From contig DENL01000003.1 of assembly GCA_002359655.1 (NCBI GenBank), positions 1 through 64,000 of the forward strand: a DNA stretch of 64,000 bases, written 5' to 3'. Source of the DNA: Rickettsiales bacterium UBA2645 (lineage in GTDB: Bacteria > Pseudomonadota > Alphaproteobacteria > Rickettsiales > UBA1997). The notes beneath the pieces are model-generated. The model searched no databases. It worked only from the letters and a program-made list of their open reading frames with translations, and was not told the DNA's origin. Below, in pieces: positions 43,713 to 52,560 of this stretch; position 1 is the stretch's first letter, and every line of letters starts with the position of its first letter. The position numbers and the translations under genes are program-made.

Positions 43713-44612
43713 ATGAAAATCGCAGTTATATTTGGCGGCTCCGGCTTCGTTGGCAAGAGCGTCATTAGAAAATTACTTAAACAAAAGTTTCGTATCAAAG
43801 TTATCACTCGCGATAAAGAAAAATCTGCAGCTTTAAAAACTTTTGCCGCTCCAGATTTTTTATCATTAATTGAGTGGAATTATCAAAATTATAACAAGCT
43901 AGATTCTTTTATTTCTGGTGCCGATTTAGTTGTAAATTTAGTTGGCATTTTGGCTGAAGAAAAAAATGGCGACTTCATTAAAATTCACACTGATCTAGCA
44001 AAAATTATCGCCGAAAAATGCCAAGAGTTTAATGTTAAAAATTTAGTTCATCTTTCAGCTTTAGGAGTTGAAAAACCTTCAAAAGCCAAATATGCCGCTT
44101 CTAAAATGGAAGCCGAAAAACAAGTTTTAGCAAGCTTTTCTAATGTCACAATTTTACGTCCTTCAATTATTTTTGGTGCTAATGATAACTTCTTCAACAA
44201 GTTTGCCAAAATGGCTAAACAGAAAAGAATTTTACCTTTGATCAATAATGGCATGACAAAATTCCAACCAATTTATGTCGAAGATTTAGGCGAAATTATC
44301 GCAAAAATTCCGCAAACAAAAAAAGCAATTGGCAAAATTTATGAAATTGGTGGTGATAAAATATACAGCTTCCAAAGCTTGATGAAGCTAGTTGAAAACT
44401 ATTGCAACTGTCGAGTTTTATTTATCAATTTACCTTTTTTTGCTGCAAATATTTTAGCATTTTTTTTGGAGTTTTTTACCAAAAAAATTATCACTCGCGA
44501 TCAAGTTAAAATGCTAAAAATAGACAGCGTTTTAAGTGAAAATAATTTCAAAACTGATTTTGCTATTAACCCAAAATCAATTGAAGAAATTGTTCCCAAT
44601 TATCTTCGCTAA
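43713..44612 (+). CDS. Complex I NDUFA9-like NAD-dependent SDR
   Basis: A 299-residue atypical SDR. The dinucleotide motif is FGGSGFVGKSVIRKLLKQ at the N-terminus; VVNLVGILAEEKNGDF, LVHLSALGVEKPSKAKYAAS and RPSIIFGANDNFFNKFA match the mitochondrial complex I accessory subunit NDUFA9 and its alphaproteobacterial relatives. The catalytic Tyr and Lys pattern is kept in YAASKMEAE. It lies between degP and ispE; its stop overlaps the ispE start (TAATG). A complex I role in bacteria is unproven. Confidence 0.85.
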   Translation: MKIAVIFGGSGFVGKSVIRKLLKQKFRIKVITRDKEKSAALKTFAAPDFLSLIEWNYQNYNKLDSFISGADLVVNLVGILAEEKNGDFIKIHTDLAKIIAEKCQEFNVKNLVHLSALGVEKPSKAKYAASKMEAEKQVLASFSNVTILRPSIIFGANDNFFNKFAKMAKQKRILPLINNGMTKFQPIYVEDLGEIIAKIPQTKKAIGKIYEIGGDKIYSFQSLMKLVENYCNCRVLFINLPFFAANILAFFLEFFTKKIITRDQVKMLKIDSVLSENNFKTDFAINPKSIEEIVPNYLR

Positions 44613-45490
44613 TGTTTTTTTCACTCTGCCCTGCCAAGATTAATCTCTTTTTGAAGATAACAGGCAAAAGGTCTGATGGTTATCATGAGTTAGAATCACT
44701 TTTTGCTTTTTTGGATTTATCTGACGAGCTATTCGTAAAAAAAGGTGATCAATTTAAATTAGAAATCAGCGGCGAATTTGCCGACAAAATTGATTTAAAA
44801 AATAACCTCTTCGTAAAAATTTTAGATTTTTTTGCTAGTGAATTTCAAATCTCAAAAAATCTTGAAATTAAAATAATAAAAAACATTCCCGTTGCTGCCG
44901 GACTTGGCGGCGGCTCATCTGACGCGGCTTACTTTCTGCATGCTTTAAATAAAATTTTTACACTCAATTTAAGTCTTGCCGAACTACAAAAAATTTCACT
45001 AAACTTTGGCTCAGACATTGCTTTTCTTCTGCAAAATAAAGCTGCAATTGTGCGAGGTCGCGGCGAAAAAATTACAGAATTTCCAGCTTTTAAAGAAATT
45101 TCAGCATTGCTGATTAATCCAAAAATTGCAGTTTCAACAAAAGAAATTTTTACTAATTTTGACAGCAATTTTTCTGCCAAAACTTCAGATGAGGCATTAC
45201 TAAAAAAAGATGTTTTTGACTTAATAAAAAACTTTCCAAATGACATGGAAAAACCAGCAAAATCAAGCTTTCCTATTATTGCTGAAATTTTACAAGAGCT
45301 GAAAAATCACAAATCTGAAATCGCTAAAATGTCAGGAAGTGGTGCAACTTGTTTTGCAATTTTTAAAAACGAAAAAACTCTACAATCCACCCAAGATTTT
45401 TTCACAAAAAACTTCTCGAATTATTTCGTAAAAAAAGTTAAGATTTTAGGAGAAGTTAGTAAAAAAATTTCTCTCCAGAAAGCTCTCTGA
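44612..45490 (+). CDS. ispE: 4-diphosphocytidyl-2-C-methyl-D-erythritol kinase
   Basis: GHMP kinase of the non-mevalonate isoprenoid pathway. 292 residues. CPAKINLFLKITGKRSDGYH is the N-terminal signature with the catalytic Lys, and VAAGLGGGSSDAAYFLHALN is the ATP-binding GHMP motif. MSGSGATCFAIF is the C-terminal block. It is translationally coupled to the upstream SDR gene. The 125-bp repeat with its terminator hairpin lies 92 bases downstream. Confidence 0.95.
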   Translation: MFFSLCPAKINLFLKITGKRSDGYHELESLFAFLDLSDELFVKKGDQFKLEISGEFADKIDLKNNLFVKILDFFASEFQISKNLEIKIIKNIPVAAGLGGGSSDAAYFLHALNKIFTLNLSLAELQKISLNFGSDIAFLLQNKAAIVRGRGEKITEFPAFKEISALLINPKIAVSTKEIFTNFDSNFSAKTSDEALLKKDVFDLIKNFPNDMEKPAKSSFPIIAEILQELKNHKSEIAKMSGSGATCFAIFKNEKTLQSTQDFFTKNFSNYFVKKVKILGEVSKKISLQKAL

Positions 45491-45582
45491 GCAAACTTAT
45501 TACTTCGCTTAGTGACCTTCTCAATTTTATTTTTTTAAATTTTTCCTCTGAATTTTTTAAAAAAAATGCCGCAATCTTGCTC

Positions 45583-45707
45583 AAATAAAAGCTGATTTTT
45601 TGTAATTTTTGAGTGTAATTTGCCTATAGGCTTGGCGCTTTGATTCTAAAGGGTTGAGGACCGTTTCTCTGAATTTTGAACACGTGTTCAAAATTCAGTT
45701 TTTTTGT
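45583..45707 (+). repeat. 125-bp two-copy intergenic element, copy 2 (possible small-RNA gene)
   Basis: Second copy of the element at 10282-10406, same strand and same length, with about seven differences spread over it. All structural parts are kept: GCCTATAGGC, GGCTTGGCGC, AAAGGGTTGA, and the 3' palindrome with seven T. It lies between ispE and the DUF721 gene, both on the plus strand. The rest of this 259-base gap is AT-rich and shows nothing else. Confidence 0.75.
45669..45705 (+). terminator. Intrinsic terminator with perfect 30-nt palindrome (copy 2)
   Basis: The same two 15-base arms as in copy 1 (45669-45683 and 45684-45698), with no mismatch, followed by seven T (45699-45705). It would end the degP-SDR-ispE transcript or the element's own RNA before the DUF721 gene. 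Confidence 0.75.
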
Positions 45708-45749
45708 AAAGAATTTTTGTGAATTAATGCAAACCAATAAAATTAATTT

Positions 45750-46220
45750 ATGAAATCTTACGGATTACAATCAATTGAACAAAAACTATCTGACTTTTTA
45801 AAACCAATATTCCAAGGCAGTAAGAAAGAATTTATCTTAATCAATAATTTGGTAAAGAATTGGCAAGAAGTGGTTGGCGTGAAATATTTTAATTTTTGCT
45901 ATCCAAAATCAGTTAATTTTAATAAAGACAAATCAGTTGGTGGCAAGTTGACAATAGCGGTTTACAACTCTTCTGTAGGATTTTTTTTAGAAAATAATTC
46001 AGAACTAATTATTGAAAGAATCGCCCGCTTTTATGGCTTTAAAGCAATTTCTAAAATCATTATTAAACAAGAACCAAAAACCACTAACTCTGTACAGACT
46101 TCAGAAATAAAGCTTCCTGAGCTTGAAGAAAAATTTCTGCAAGAAAGAGTTTCTCAAATTACAGACCCAGATTTGAGCAAAACTTTACAAAAATTAGGAC
46201 GCGAAATTTTAAAGAAATAA
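45750..46220 (+). CDS. DUF721 (DciA-like) protein
   Basis: A 156-residue protein. The N-terminal half fits DUF721: ILINNLVKNWQEVVGVKYFN, followed by a KLTIAVYNSSVGFFLENNSE block and IIERIARFYGFKAISKIII. DciA, the ancestral bacterial loader of the replicative helicase DnaB, belongs to this family, so that role is likely but unproven here. The last 45 residues are polar and perhaps disordered. The cation-efflux gene follows after 5 bases. Confidence 0.78.
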   Translation: MKSYGLQSIEQKLSDFLKPIFQGSKKEFILINNLVKNWQEVVGVKYFNFCYPKSVNFNKDKSVGGKLTIAVYNSSVGFFLENNSELIIERIARFYGFKAISKIIIKQEPKTTNSVQTSEIKLPELEEKFLQERVSQITDPDLSKTLQKLGREILKK

Positions 46221-46225
46221 TTTTT

Positions 46226-47119
46226 ATGAACAGCTTCGAAGAAAATCATCAAGGTCATTTTCAAAAATATCGCGCCGCTAAAAATAGCACTTTAGTAAGT
46301 GTGGCAGTGAATATTGTTTTGAGCGCCGCACAAATTATCACCGGACTTTTTTGCGCTTCTCAAGCTTTGGTTGCTGATGGAATTCACTCTCTATCCGATT
46401 TGCTTTCAGACTTCGTGGTTTTGATCGCTAATCATCAAAGCCGAAAAGATGCTGACGAAGATCATCATTACGGACATCAACGTTTCGAAAATGGTGCTTC
46501 ACTATTTCTAGGCGCTTCTTTATTGGCTGTTGGCTTGGCTATTTTATGGAATGCTTGTCATAAAATTATTTTTCCAGTCGCGATACAGCAAGTTCAAATT
46601 CAAGCTTTGTGGGTGGCTTTGGTTACTTTATTTTCAAAAGAAATTCTGTTTCGCTACATGATTGCAGTGGCTAAAAAAACGAAATCTTCAATGCTGATCG
46701 CTAACGCTTGGCACGCGCGCTCCGACGCTGCATCTTCTTTAGTTGTAGTGATTGGAATTATCGGCGCTTTAATGGGTTATAAAATTTTAGATACAATTGG
46801 CGCTTTAATTGTCGGATCAATCATTGCTAAAACTGGTTGGGATTTTGCTTGGGAAGCACTGCATGATTTAATGGATCGCTCAGTTTCTGCGGAAGAAACT
46901 TCACAAATTATTGAAATTGTAAAAAACACCAGCGGCGTAATTGGCTGCCATGATCTGCGCACCAGAAAAATGGGCGACATGATTGTGATGGATATTCACA
47001 TCGAAGTCGCTGGCGATATTACAGTGAAAGAAAGTTACAACATTGTCTTAGATGTGAAAAACCGCGTGATGTCTGCAATGCAGGTTCTAGACGTGATGGT
47101 GCATGTTGATCCAGTCTAA
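46226..47119 (+). CDS. Cation diffusion facilitator (FieF/CzcD-type metal efflux)
   Basis: A 297-residue CDF transporter with six membrane helices and a C-terminal cytoplasmic metallochaperone-like domain (about 210-297). Site A residues are in ALVADGIHSLSDLLSDFVVL (helix 2) and ANAWHARSDAASSLVVV (helix 5). The charged loop after helix 2 has DADEDHHYGHQRFE, with several His. It probably exports Zn, Fe or Mn by proton exchange. It is plus-strand and ends one base before the end of the convergent SDR gene. Confidence 0.92.
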   Translation: MNSFEENHQGHFQKYRAAKNSTLVSVAVNIVLSAAQIITGLFCASQALVADGIHSLSDLLSDFVVLIANHQSRKDADEDHHYGHQRFENGASLFLGASLLAVGLAILWNACHKIIFPVAIQQVQIQALWVALVTLFSKEILFRYMIAVAKKTKSSMLIANAWHARSDAASSLVVVIGIIGALMGYKILDTIGALIVGSIIAKTGWDFAWEALHDLMDRSVSAEETSQIIEIVKNTSGVIGCHDLRTRKMGDMIVMDIHIEVAGDITVKESYNIVLDVKNRVMSAMQVLDVMVHVDPV

Positions 47120-47120
47120 A

Positions 47121-47885
47121 TCAACCAGCATGATTCAAGCTAGCACCGCCATCAATTGAAATAATTTGGCCGTTAACAAAATCATTTTTCAAAAAAAACT
47201 CCACTGCTTGCACGATATTTTCTGCATCACCTTTTCTTTGTAGCGGAATTTTTTTGATGACGTTTTTGGTTTGTTGGCTTGGGGTTTTTTCATCAATTGG
47301 ATTGAGAATAAATCCAGGTGCAATGCCATTTACTCGGATATTTGGAGCAAGCTCAACTGCCAACATTTTTGTAAGATCAGCCAGAGATTTTTTGCTTAAA
47401 AGATAATAGAAATAGCTGGTGTCAAAGCGGACAATATTTTTATCAATTAGGTTAATGATTTGGGAGTTTGCGATAGATTTATCGATAATATTTTCAGCAA
47501 ATTTTTTAGATAAAATCAGTGGCGCAATCAGATGAATATTAAGGTTTTCCATCAGCTCTGTGTCTGATTTGGTGATAAAATTTGATTTATTAAAAATTGA
47601 AGCATTATTCACCAACAAATTCAAATGCGGAAATTTTTTGATCACATCTTTAGCTAATTTTTCAGCAGCATTTTTTTGACATAAATCAGACTTAAAGATT
47701 TCGCAATTTACAGAAAATTTTTGCTTAATTTCTTTGGCAAATTCTTTAGCTTCCAGTGCAGATTTATTGTAGCTAATTGCAATGTCATAGCCTTGCTCCG
47801 CCAGAAAAATAGCGATTTCGCGTCCTATTCTTTTAGCGCCGCCAGTTATTAAAGCCGCTTTGGTTTTATGATTTTTCTGCTGCAT
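47121..47885 (-). CDS. Short-chain dehydrogenase/reductase (pteridine-reductase-like)
   Basis: A 254-residue SDR. The cofactor motif is ALITGGAKRIGREIAIFLAE, where the Gly-Gly-Ala-Lys-Arg-Ile-Gly form is typical of FolM/pteridine reductases. LLVNNASIFNKSNF and FYYLLSKKSLADLTKML (Tyr and Lys) are present, and the end reads GQIISIDGGASL. The ATG at 47885 has a strong ribosome-binding site (GAGGAG); the frame goes further back to 47945 inside obgE. It overlaps the 3' end of obgE by 20 bases, so it is likely coupled to it. Dihydropteridine reduction is inferred from family only. Confidence 0.85.
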   Translation of the reverse strand: MQQKNHKTKAALITGGAKRIGREIAIFLAEQGYDIAISYNKSALEAKEFAKEIKQKFSVNCEIFKSDLCQKNAAEKLAKDVIKKFPHLNLLVNNASIFNKSNFITKSDTELMENLNIHLIAPLILSKKFAENIIDKSIANSQIINLIDKNIVRFDTSYFYYLLSKKSLADLTKMLAVELAPNIRVNGIAPGFILNPIDEKTPSQQTKNVIKKIPLQRKGDAENIVQAVEFFLKNDFVNGQIISIDGGASLNHAG

Positions 47886-48903
47886 TTTGCTCCTCACGAT
47901 ATTGAACAATTTTTTTGTAAAGTTCGCGCAAAACTTCTTCAACACCTTGGCTGGTAGCGGCGGAAATTGTAAAAACTTGCGGATTTTTTTGACCTTGTTT
48001 TTTCAAAAAATTTTTGATTTTAGTCAGTTTTTTCTTCACCTCTTCTGCTGGCAAAAGGTCAGTTTTGCTAAGCGCGATGACTTCCATCTTTTGCAATAAT
48101 TCTGGACTATATCCAGATAACTCTTGGCGAATCACTTGATAATTTTCAACCACATCTTCAGAGCTGATGTCAATCAAATGCAATAAAACTCCGCATCTCT
48201 CAACATGCTTTAAGAAGCGATCGCCCAAACCTTTGCCGTCACTTGCACCTTTGATTAATCCCGGAATGTCGGCTAAAACAAATTCGTGCTTATCAACATA
48301 AACCACGCCGAGTTGCGGTTTTAAAGTTGTAAAAGGATAGTCAGCAATTTTTGGTTTAGCTCTGGTTGTGGCGGCTAGAAATGTTGATTTACCTGCATTT
48401 GGCATGCCAAGCAAACCAGCGTCGGAAAGTAGTTTTAATTTTAGATTTACCCAAAATTGTTCGCCTTCTTCACCTTTTTGAAAATAGGTTGGCGCGCGAT
48501 TAGTCGAGCTTTTAAAGTTAGCATTTCCAAGCCCGCCACGACCACCTTTGGCAACCACGATTGTCTCGCCGTGAGTTGTTAAATCAGCGATAATTTGACT
48601 ACCGTCTTCTGAAAAAACTTGTGTGCCGAGTGGAACTTTCAAAACCATGTCCACGCCAGCTGGACCATTTCTGTTGGCTCCGTGACCTTTAACACCACTT
48701 TTGGCGATAAAATTTTGTTGAAAACGAAAATCAACTAAAGTGTTTAAATCTTTGACGCATTCAAAAATGATACTGCCACCGCGGCCACCATCACCGCCAT
48801 CTGGACCGCCACGCGGAATAAATTTTTCACGCCTAAAACTAGAAGCGCCGTTGCCGCCATCTCCTGCTTTTAAATGAATTCTTGCTTCATCGATAAATTG
48901 CAT
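47866..48903 (-). CDS. obgE: GTPase Obg
   Basis: Ribosome-assembly and stress GTPase, 345 residues. The glycine-rich Obg domain covers residues 1-158 (AGDGGNGASSFRREKFIPRG, GGDGGRGGSI, GVKGHGANRNGPAG). The GTPase domain follows with G1 GMPNAGKST, G3 ADIPGLIKGA, G4 ALSKTDLL. There is no long C-terminal OCT domain, as is usual in Gram-negatives. The gap to the upstream monophosphatase-like gene (98 bases) holds a broken inverted repeat, AGTTGC...GAAG / CTTC-GCAACT (48953-48990). Confidence 0.96.
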   Translation of the reverse strand: MQFIDEARIHLKAGDGGNGASSFRREKFIPRGGPDGGDGGRGGSIIFECVKDLNTLVDFRFQQNFIAKSGVKGHGANRNGPAGVDMVLKVPLGTQVFSEDGSQIIADLTTHGETIVVAKGGRGGLGNANFKSSTNRAPTYFQKGEEGEQFWVNLKLKLLSDAGLLGMPNAGKSTFLAATTRAKPKIADYPFTTLKPQLGVVYVDKHEFVLADIPGLIKGASDGKGLGDRFLKHVERCGVLLHLIDISSEDVVENYQVIRQELSGYSPELLQKMEVIALSKTDLLPAEEVKKKLTKIKNFLKKQGQKNPQVFTISAATSQGVEEVLRELYKKIVQYREEQNAAEKS

Positions 48904-49001
48904 AAAATTCTGTTTAAATTCGAAACTATGTTTTGAATTTGGTTTTAAATTGAGTTGCTACGCACGAAGTAAATTCATGCCTTCGCAACTAGTTAATATT
49001 T

Positions 49002-49697
49002 CTAATTGCTTACAATAATTTTTGTTTCTTCTTCAATAATTTTGCCGCCGGCTTCTTTTGCTAAAAGAGTAAATGGTTTATAAAGCTCATAATTTTGATT
49101 TTTAAAAATTGCTTTTTCTAAACGCGAAGAAGCAACATAAGCCAGTTCTAAAGTACGACAGCCGTAAGAGCGCAGCGATTGATTTTTTTCAGTAAGCAAA
49201 GATGGTTCTTCGCTAGCAATCAAAAGTTCACCGCTATTTCTTCTAGAAACGCGAATGCGGCGATTATTAGCATAAGCGCCAAAACCTTTTTCACAGTAGA
49301 AAGCTTCACCACCAAAAACTTTGCTGATCGCGGCTGAAATTGATTCTTTCTGGCCATTTATAGCGCGATGTTGTAAGGCAACAGCAACTGTAAAATCAGG
49401 GTTAGCACGAATTAAATTATCGAAACCATCAACTGGGTGAATGATGTAGGAGTATTCAGCATCTTGACTGCGAATTAGATTTTTCTCATCCGAAAAAATT
49501 AAGTTATATTCGGGACGCAATTTTGAAAATTCGTCTGCTAAAACTTGCTTGACACGATTATAACAAGCTGCAGCAAATTTTACGGCAGAAGTTGGATTTG
49601 ATTGCAAATTTTCTAGTTCAATAAAATCACGCGGCATGTGAGACGTGGCTTTTTCTATGGCTTTTAGAATGATATTTAGGTTGGCACTATAGCGCAT
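49002..49697 (-). CDS. Inositol-monophosphatase-like protein with degenerate metal site
   Basis: A 231-residue protein with the outline of SuhB/IMPase but altered catalytic motifs. Where IMPases read DP-[IL]-DGT, this has IIHPVDGFDN (residues 85-94): the first metal Asp is His87 and the Thr is Phe92. Where they have WD-x-AAG near the end, this has YKPFTLLAKEAGG, so that Asp is also gone. Glu71 (SDEKN) may be the remaining motif-A Glu. The fold blocks FGGEAFYCEKGFGAYANNRR and RTLELAYVASSRLE are well kept. It may be a non-catalytic regulator like the RNA-polymerase-binding side of SuhB. Its start overlaps the sdhA stop by one base. Confidence 0.78.
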   Translation of the reverse strand: MRYSANLNIILKAIEKATSHMPRDFIELENLQSNPTSAVKFAAACYNRVKQVLADEFSKLRPEYNLIFSDEKNLIRSQDAEYSYIIHPVDGFDNLIRANPDFTVAVALQHRAINGQKESISAAISKVFGGEAFYCEKGFGAYANNRRIRVSRRNSGELLIASEEPSLLTEKNQSLRSYGCRTLELAYVASSRLEKAIFKNQNYELYKPFTLLAKEAGGKIIEEETKIIVSN

Positions 49698-51622
49698 TAG
49701 TATTTTCTTGATTGAAGAGTTAAATTAAGATCAGGAATTGCAGATATGTTTCTCACAGCTTTGAGCGAAAATTCCAGCTTATTTTCTGAAGCATCAGAAA
49801 TTTTAACCAAACTATGAGCATGAAAATTTTGATCATCACGATTTTTAAAATCCGAGCGATAGTGAGCCCCACGACTCTCACGACGATTCAAAGCTGCAAA
49901 ATTTGTTGCTAGAGAATTCAAAAAAAGATTTTTCAATTCAAAGTAAGCAACCAACTCTTCATTCCAAATCAGATTTTTATTTTGGATTTTATAGTTTTTA
50001 AAAATTGCAAAAAGTTCTTTGGTTTTTTCAATTCCGCTTTTCAATAATTTTTCTTCGCGAAAAACGCCTAAGTTTTTTTCGTTATTTTCTTGCAAAAGTT
50101 TTTTTAGTGTTGGCAAAACAGAGATTTTTTCGGCGTAGTAATCCTCTCCTTGAGAGAGGATCGAAGAGCGCAGCGATTCGAGTGGGGGTGTAACTGAAAG
50201 TTTTTCACCCCTCACCGACTCAGGCAAGCTTAGTCGACTCTCCCTCAAGGGGAGAGTGATCAGATCGAATTTAGTTTTATCTGCATGAGAAAAAATATTT
50301 TTCAGTTTTTCAATTTTTTCAGAAGCGATTTTATCTGAATTTTTAATTGCTTGCTGGGCTATTTTTTCTGCCGCTTTTTTGCCAGCGATCTTACCAAAAA
50401 CAATTAAATCAAGCAGTGAGTTGCAACCAAGTCGATTAGCACCATGCACTGAAACACAAGCTGCTTCGCCAATTGCCATCAATCCAGAAATTTCTTTTTC
50501 GCCATCAATAACAATACAATCAAGATTAGTTGGAATGCCGCCCATTGTGTAATGCGCTGAAGGGCTGACAGGAATCAGATCTTTTTCGACATCAAGACGA
50601 GAGAATTTTTTTACCAACTCAACAACTCCGGGAAGTTTATTATTTAGGACTTCAGAGCCTAAATGACGTAGATCGAGATTAAGAAAATTTTTATTAACAC
50701 CAGCTCCACGACCTTCAAAAATTTCTGTTGCCATGGCTTGCGAAATAACATCGCGCGAAGCCAGCTCCATCATTTTTGGTGCATATCTTTGCATAAAGCG
50801 CTCGCCTTCAGAGTTAAGCAAGTAGCCACCCTCACCTCTTGCAGCTTCTGTTATCAAAAATCCGTAACCATGAATTCCAGTTGGATGAAATTGCACAAAC
50901 TCCATATCTTGCAAAGCCAACCCTTCTTCAAAAATAAAAGCTGAACCATCGCCACTACAGATTAAAGATGAGGTAGTATTTTGATAAATTTGGCTGTAGC
51001 CACCAGTTGCGAGAATCACTATTTTACTTTCAAAAATTATTAACTCGCCAGAATTTAAATCGACTGCTACACAGCCGTGACAACTTGATTTATCTTCAAT
51101 CAATAGATCGGTGATAAAAAATTCTGAGAAAAATTTTACGCCATTTTTCAAAGCTTGTTCATACAAAGTGTGCAGAATTGTATGACCTGTTTTATCTTTT
51201 GAGTAGCAAGCGCGATAGGCTATTTCGCCTTGTCCGAAGTTAGTAGTTTGACCGCCATAAGCGCGTTGTGAAATTTTGCCGTCATGACTGCGCGAAAAAA
51301 CCACGCCCATTTTTTCTAAATCTAGAATTGATGCTTCAGCTTCACGACAGAGAATTTCAACTGCATCGTTGTCGGCCAAATAATCAGCACCCTTCAAGGT
51401 GTCGTAAGCATGCCATTGCCAATTATCGTTTTTAACATTGCTAAGCGCTGCGTTGATTCCGCCTTTAGCTGAAACTGTGTGACTATTGGTTGGAATGACT
51501 TTGCTAATTACAGCAATATTTTTTGCACCAGAATTAATTGCTGAAATCGCTGCCATCAAACCAGCGCCGCCAGATCCAACAATTATTATGTCGAATTGTT
51601 TTTTTGAGATTGAAAAATCCAC
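49697..51622 (-). CDS. sdhA: Succinate dehydrogenase flavoprotein subunit carrying an in-frame palindromic-element insert
   Basis: Flavoprotein of complex II. The N-terminal FAD motif is IIVGSGGAGLMAAISA, and the covalent-FAD His is in NSHTVSAKGGINAALSN. Also present are FSRSHDGKISQRAYGG, HPTGIHGYGFLITEAARGEG, HGANRLGCNSLLDLIVFG, and the C-terminal ESRGAHYRSDFKNRDDQNFH. The NWQWHAYDTLKGADYLADND block and overall length distinguish it from L-aspartate oxidase. At 641 residues it is about 45 longer than usual. The extra part (residues about 452-496, LITLPLRESRLSLPESVRGE and on) is encoded by the palindromic element at 50136-50268, just before the helical domain. sdhB, sdhC and sdhD are not in the window. 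Confidence 0.94.
   Translation of the reverse strand: MDFSISKKQFDIIIVGSGGAGLMAAISAINSGAKNIAVISKVIPTNSHTVSAKGGINAALSNVKNDNWQWHAYDTLKGADYLADNDAVEILCREAEASILDLEKMGVVFSRSHDGKISQRAYGGQTTNFGQGEIAYRACYSKDKTGHTILHTLYEQALKNGVKFFSEFFITDLLIEDKSSCHGCVAVDLNSGELIIFESKIVILATGGYSQIYQNTTSSLICSGDGSAFIFEEGLALQDMEFVQFHPTGIHGYGFLITEAARGEGGYLLNSEGERFMQRYAPKMMELASRDVISQAMATEIFEGRGAGVNKNFLNLDLRHLGSEVLNNKLPGVVELVKKFSRLDVEKDLIPVSPSAHYTMGGIPTNLDCIVIDGEKEISGLMAIGEAACVSVHGANRLGCNSLLDLIVFGKIAGKKAAEKIAQQAIKNSDKIASEKIEKLKNIFSHADKTKFDLITLPLRESRLSLPESVRGEKLSVTPPLESLRSSILSQGEDYYAEKISVLPTLKKLLQENNEKNLGVFREEKLLKSGIEKTKELFAIFKNYKIQNKNLIWNEELVAYFELKNLFLNSLATNFAALNRRESRGAHYRSDFKNRDDQNFHAHSLVKISDASENKLEFSLKAVRNISAIPDLNLTLQSRKY
50136..50268. 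repeat. Palindromic element inserted in frame within sdhA
   Basis: About 133 bp with inverted ends: the left begins AGTAATCCTCTCCTTGAG, and the right is the complement of TTCGATCTGATCACTCTCC followed by CCTTGAGGG. It shares with the nusB copy a stretch containing CGAATCGCTGCGCTCTTCG, identical over about 27 bases. It is read in a different frame from the valS copy (Phe-Asp-Leu-Ile-Thr here, Arg-Ser-Asn-His there) and is still open. Confidence 0.85.
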
Positions 51623-51707
51623 TCGTAAGAAATTTGGTTTAGATTTGAGATTTAAAACTTAAAAATAAAATCATGATCAGATCTTAAATCCTAAATCTTA
51701 AATAAAA

Positions 51708-52454
51708 TTGATAAAAATTATTTTCTGCGCCTTCAATGAGGAGCGAAGTCTCAAAAAACTTCTAGTTGATATTAGCCACGAGATGCAAAGCTTAAACACT
51801 GACTTTGAAATCATTGCCTGCATTGACGGCACAACCGATAACTCTATTGACTTACTTGAAGCTTTTAAAAAATTTCACCAAGTTAAAATCTTGCCACCAC
51901 AAAATTCCAGAGGACTGGGACTGGCTTACAAAAGAATTTTTTTAGATGTAGTAAGTAATTGCGCTGATGATGATTTAGTAATTTCTTTAGACGCTGATAA
52001 TACTCACAAACCTGAGCAAATTTCTGAAATGTTAGAACATTTCAAAAAAAATAATCTCGATGTTTTAGTGGCTTCAAGATTTTGCGATAAAAGTGTGATG
52101 GCTGAATTTCCACTTTATCGAAAATTCATTAGCAAATTTACTTCAATTTTATTGCAAAATTTATTTTCAGTACGCCGAATTTCTGGCGAAAAATTGCAAG
52201 ATTTTACCAGCGGATATCGCATTTATAAAGTTAAGAAATTAAAAAAACTTTTTGCGCTACAAAAAAATGATTTTATTTGCGAGCCTGAATTTACCTATAC
52301 TTGTGAGCTATTGATAAAATTATCGCGCATTGATTGTCGTATTGACGAAATTCCAATTTCTTATGATTACGGCAAAAAAGTTGGCGCCAGTAAATTAAGA
52401 ATAATACGTAATTTTTATCGTCTAATAATTTTGCTAATTCGCTTAAAATTCTAA
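51708..52454 (+). CDS. Glycosyltransferase family 2, dolichol-phosphate-mannose-synthase-like
   Basis: A 248-residue GT-A enzyme starting at a TTG; an in-frame stop lies just upstream and no ATG fits. IIFCAFNEERSLKKLLVDIS, ACIDGTTDNSIDLLEAF and the DXD in ISLDADNTHKPEQISEML are the DPM1/ArnC-type core. FTSGYRIYKVKKL and EPEFTYTCELLIKL are the acceptor-side blocks of polyprenyl-phosphate glycosyltransferases. There is no membrane anchor at the C-terminus. It probably loads a sugar on undecaprenyl phosphate. It is divergent from sdhA. Confidence 0.83.
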   Translation: MIKIIFCAFNEERSLKKLLVDISHEMQSLNTDFEIIACIDGTTDNSIDLLEAFKKFHQVKILPPQNSRGLGLAYKRIFLDVVSNCADDDLVISLDADNTHKPEQISEMLEHFKKNNLDVLVASRFCDKSVMAEFPLYRKFISKFTSILLQNLFSVRRISGEKLQDFTSGYRIYKVKKLKKLFALQKNDFICEPEFTYTCELLIKLSRIDCRIDEIPISYDYGKKVGASKLRIIRNFYRLIILLIRLKF

Positions 52455-52560
52455 ATTCAGCTTTAAAGCAAAAATCAAAAAACTTCCAAAATATTTTTTT
52501 GTATCTAGAAAGCAGTTCTTCTCCTAAATAAATTTCCAACCTTTCGAAAATCCCTTAAAT

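Noticed and set aside
49697..51622. L-aspartate oxidase (nadB) instead of sdhA
   Set aside because: The length, the covalent-FAD His context and the NWQWHAYDTLKGADYLADND block are those of succinate dehydrogenase.
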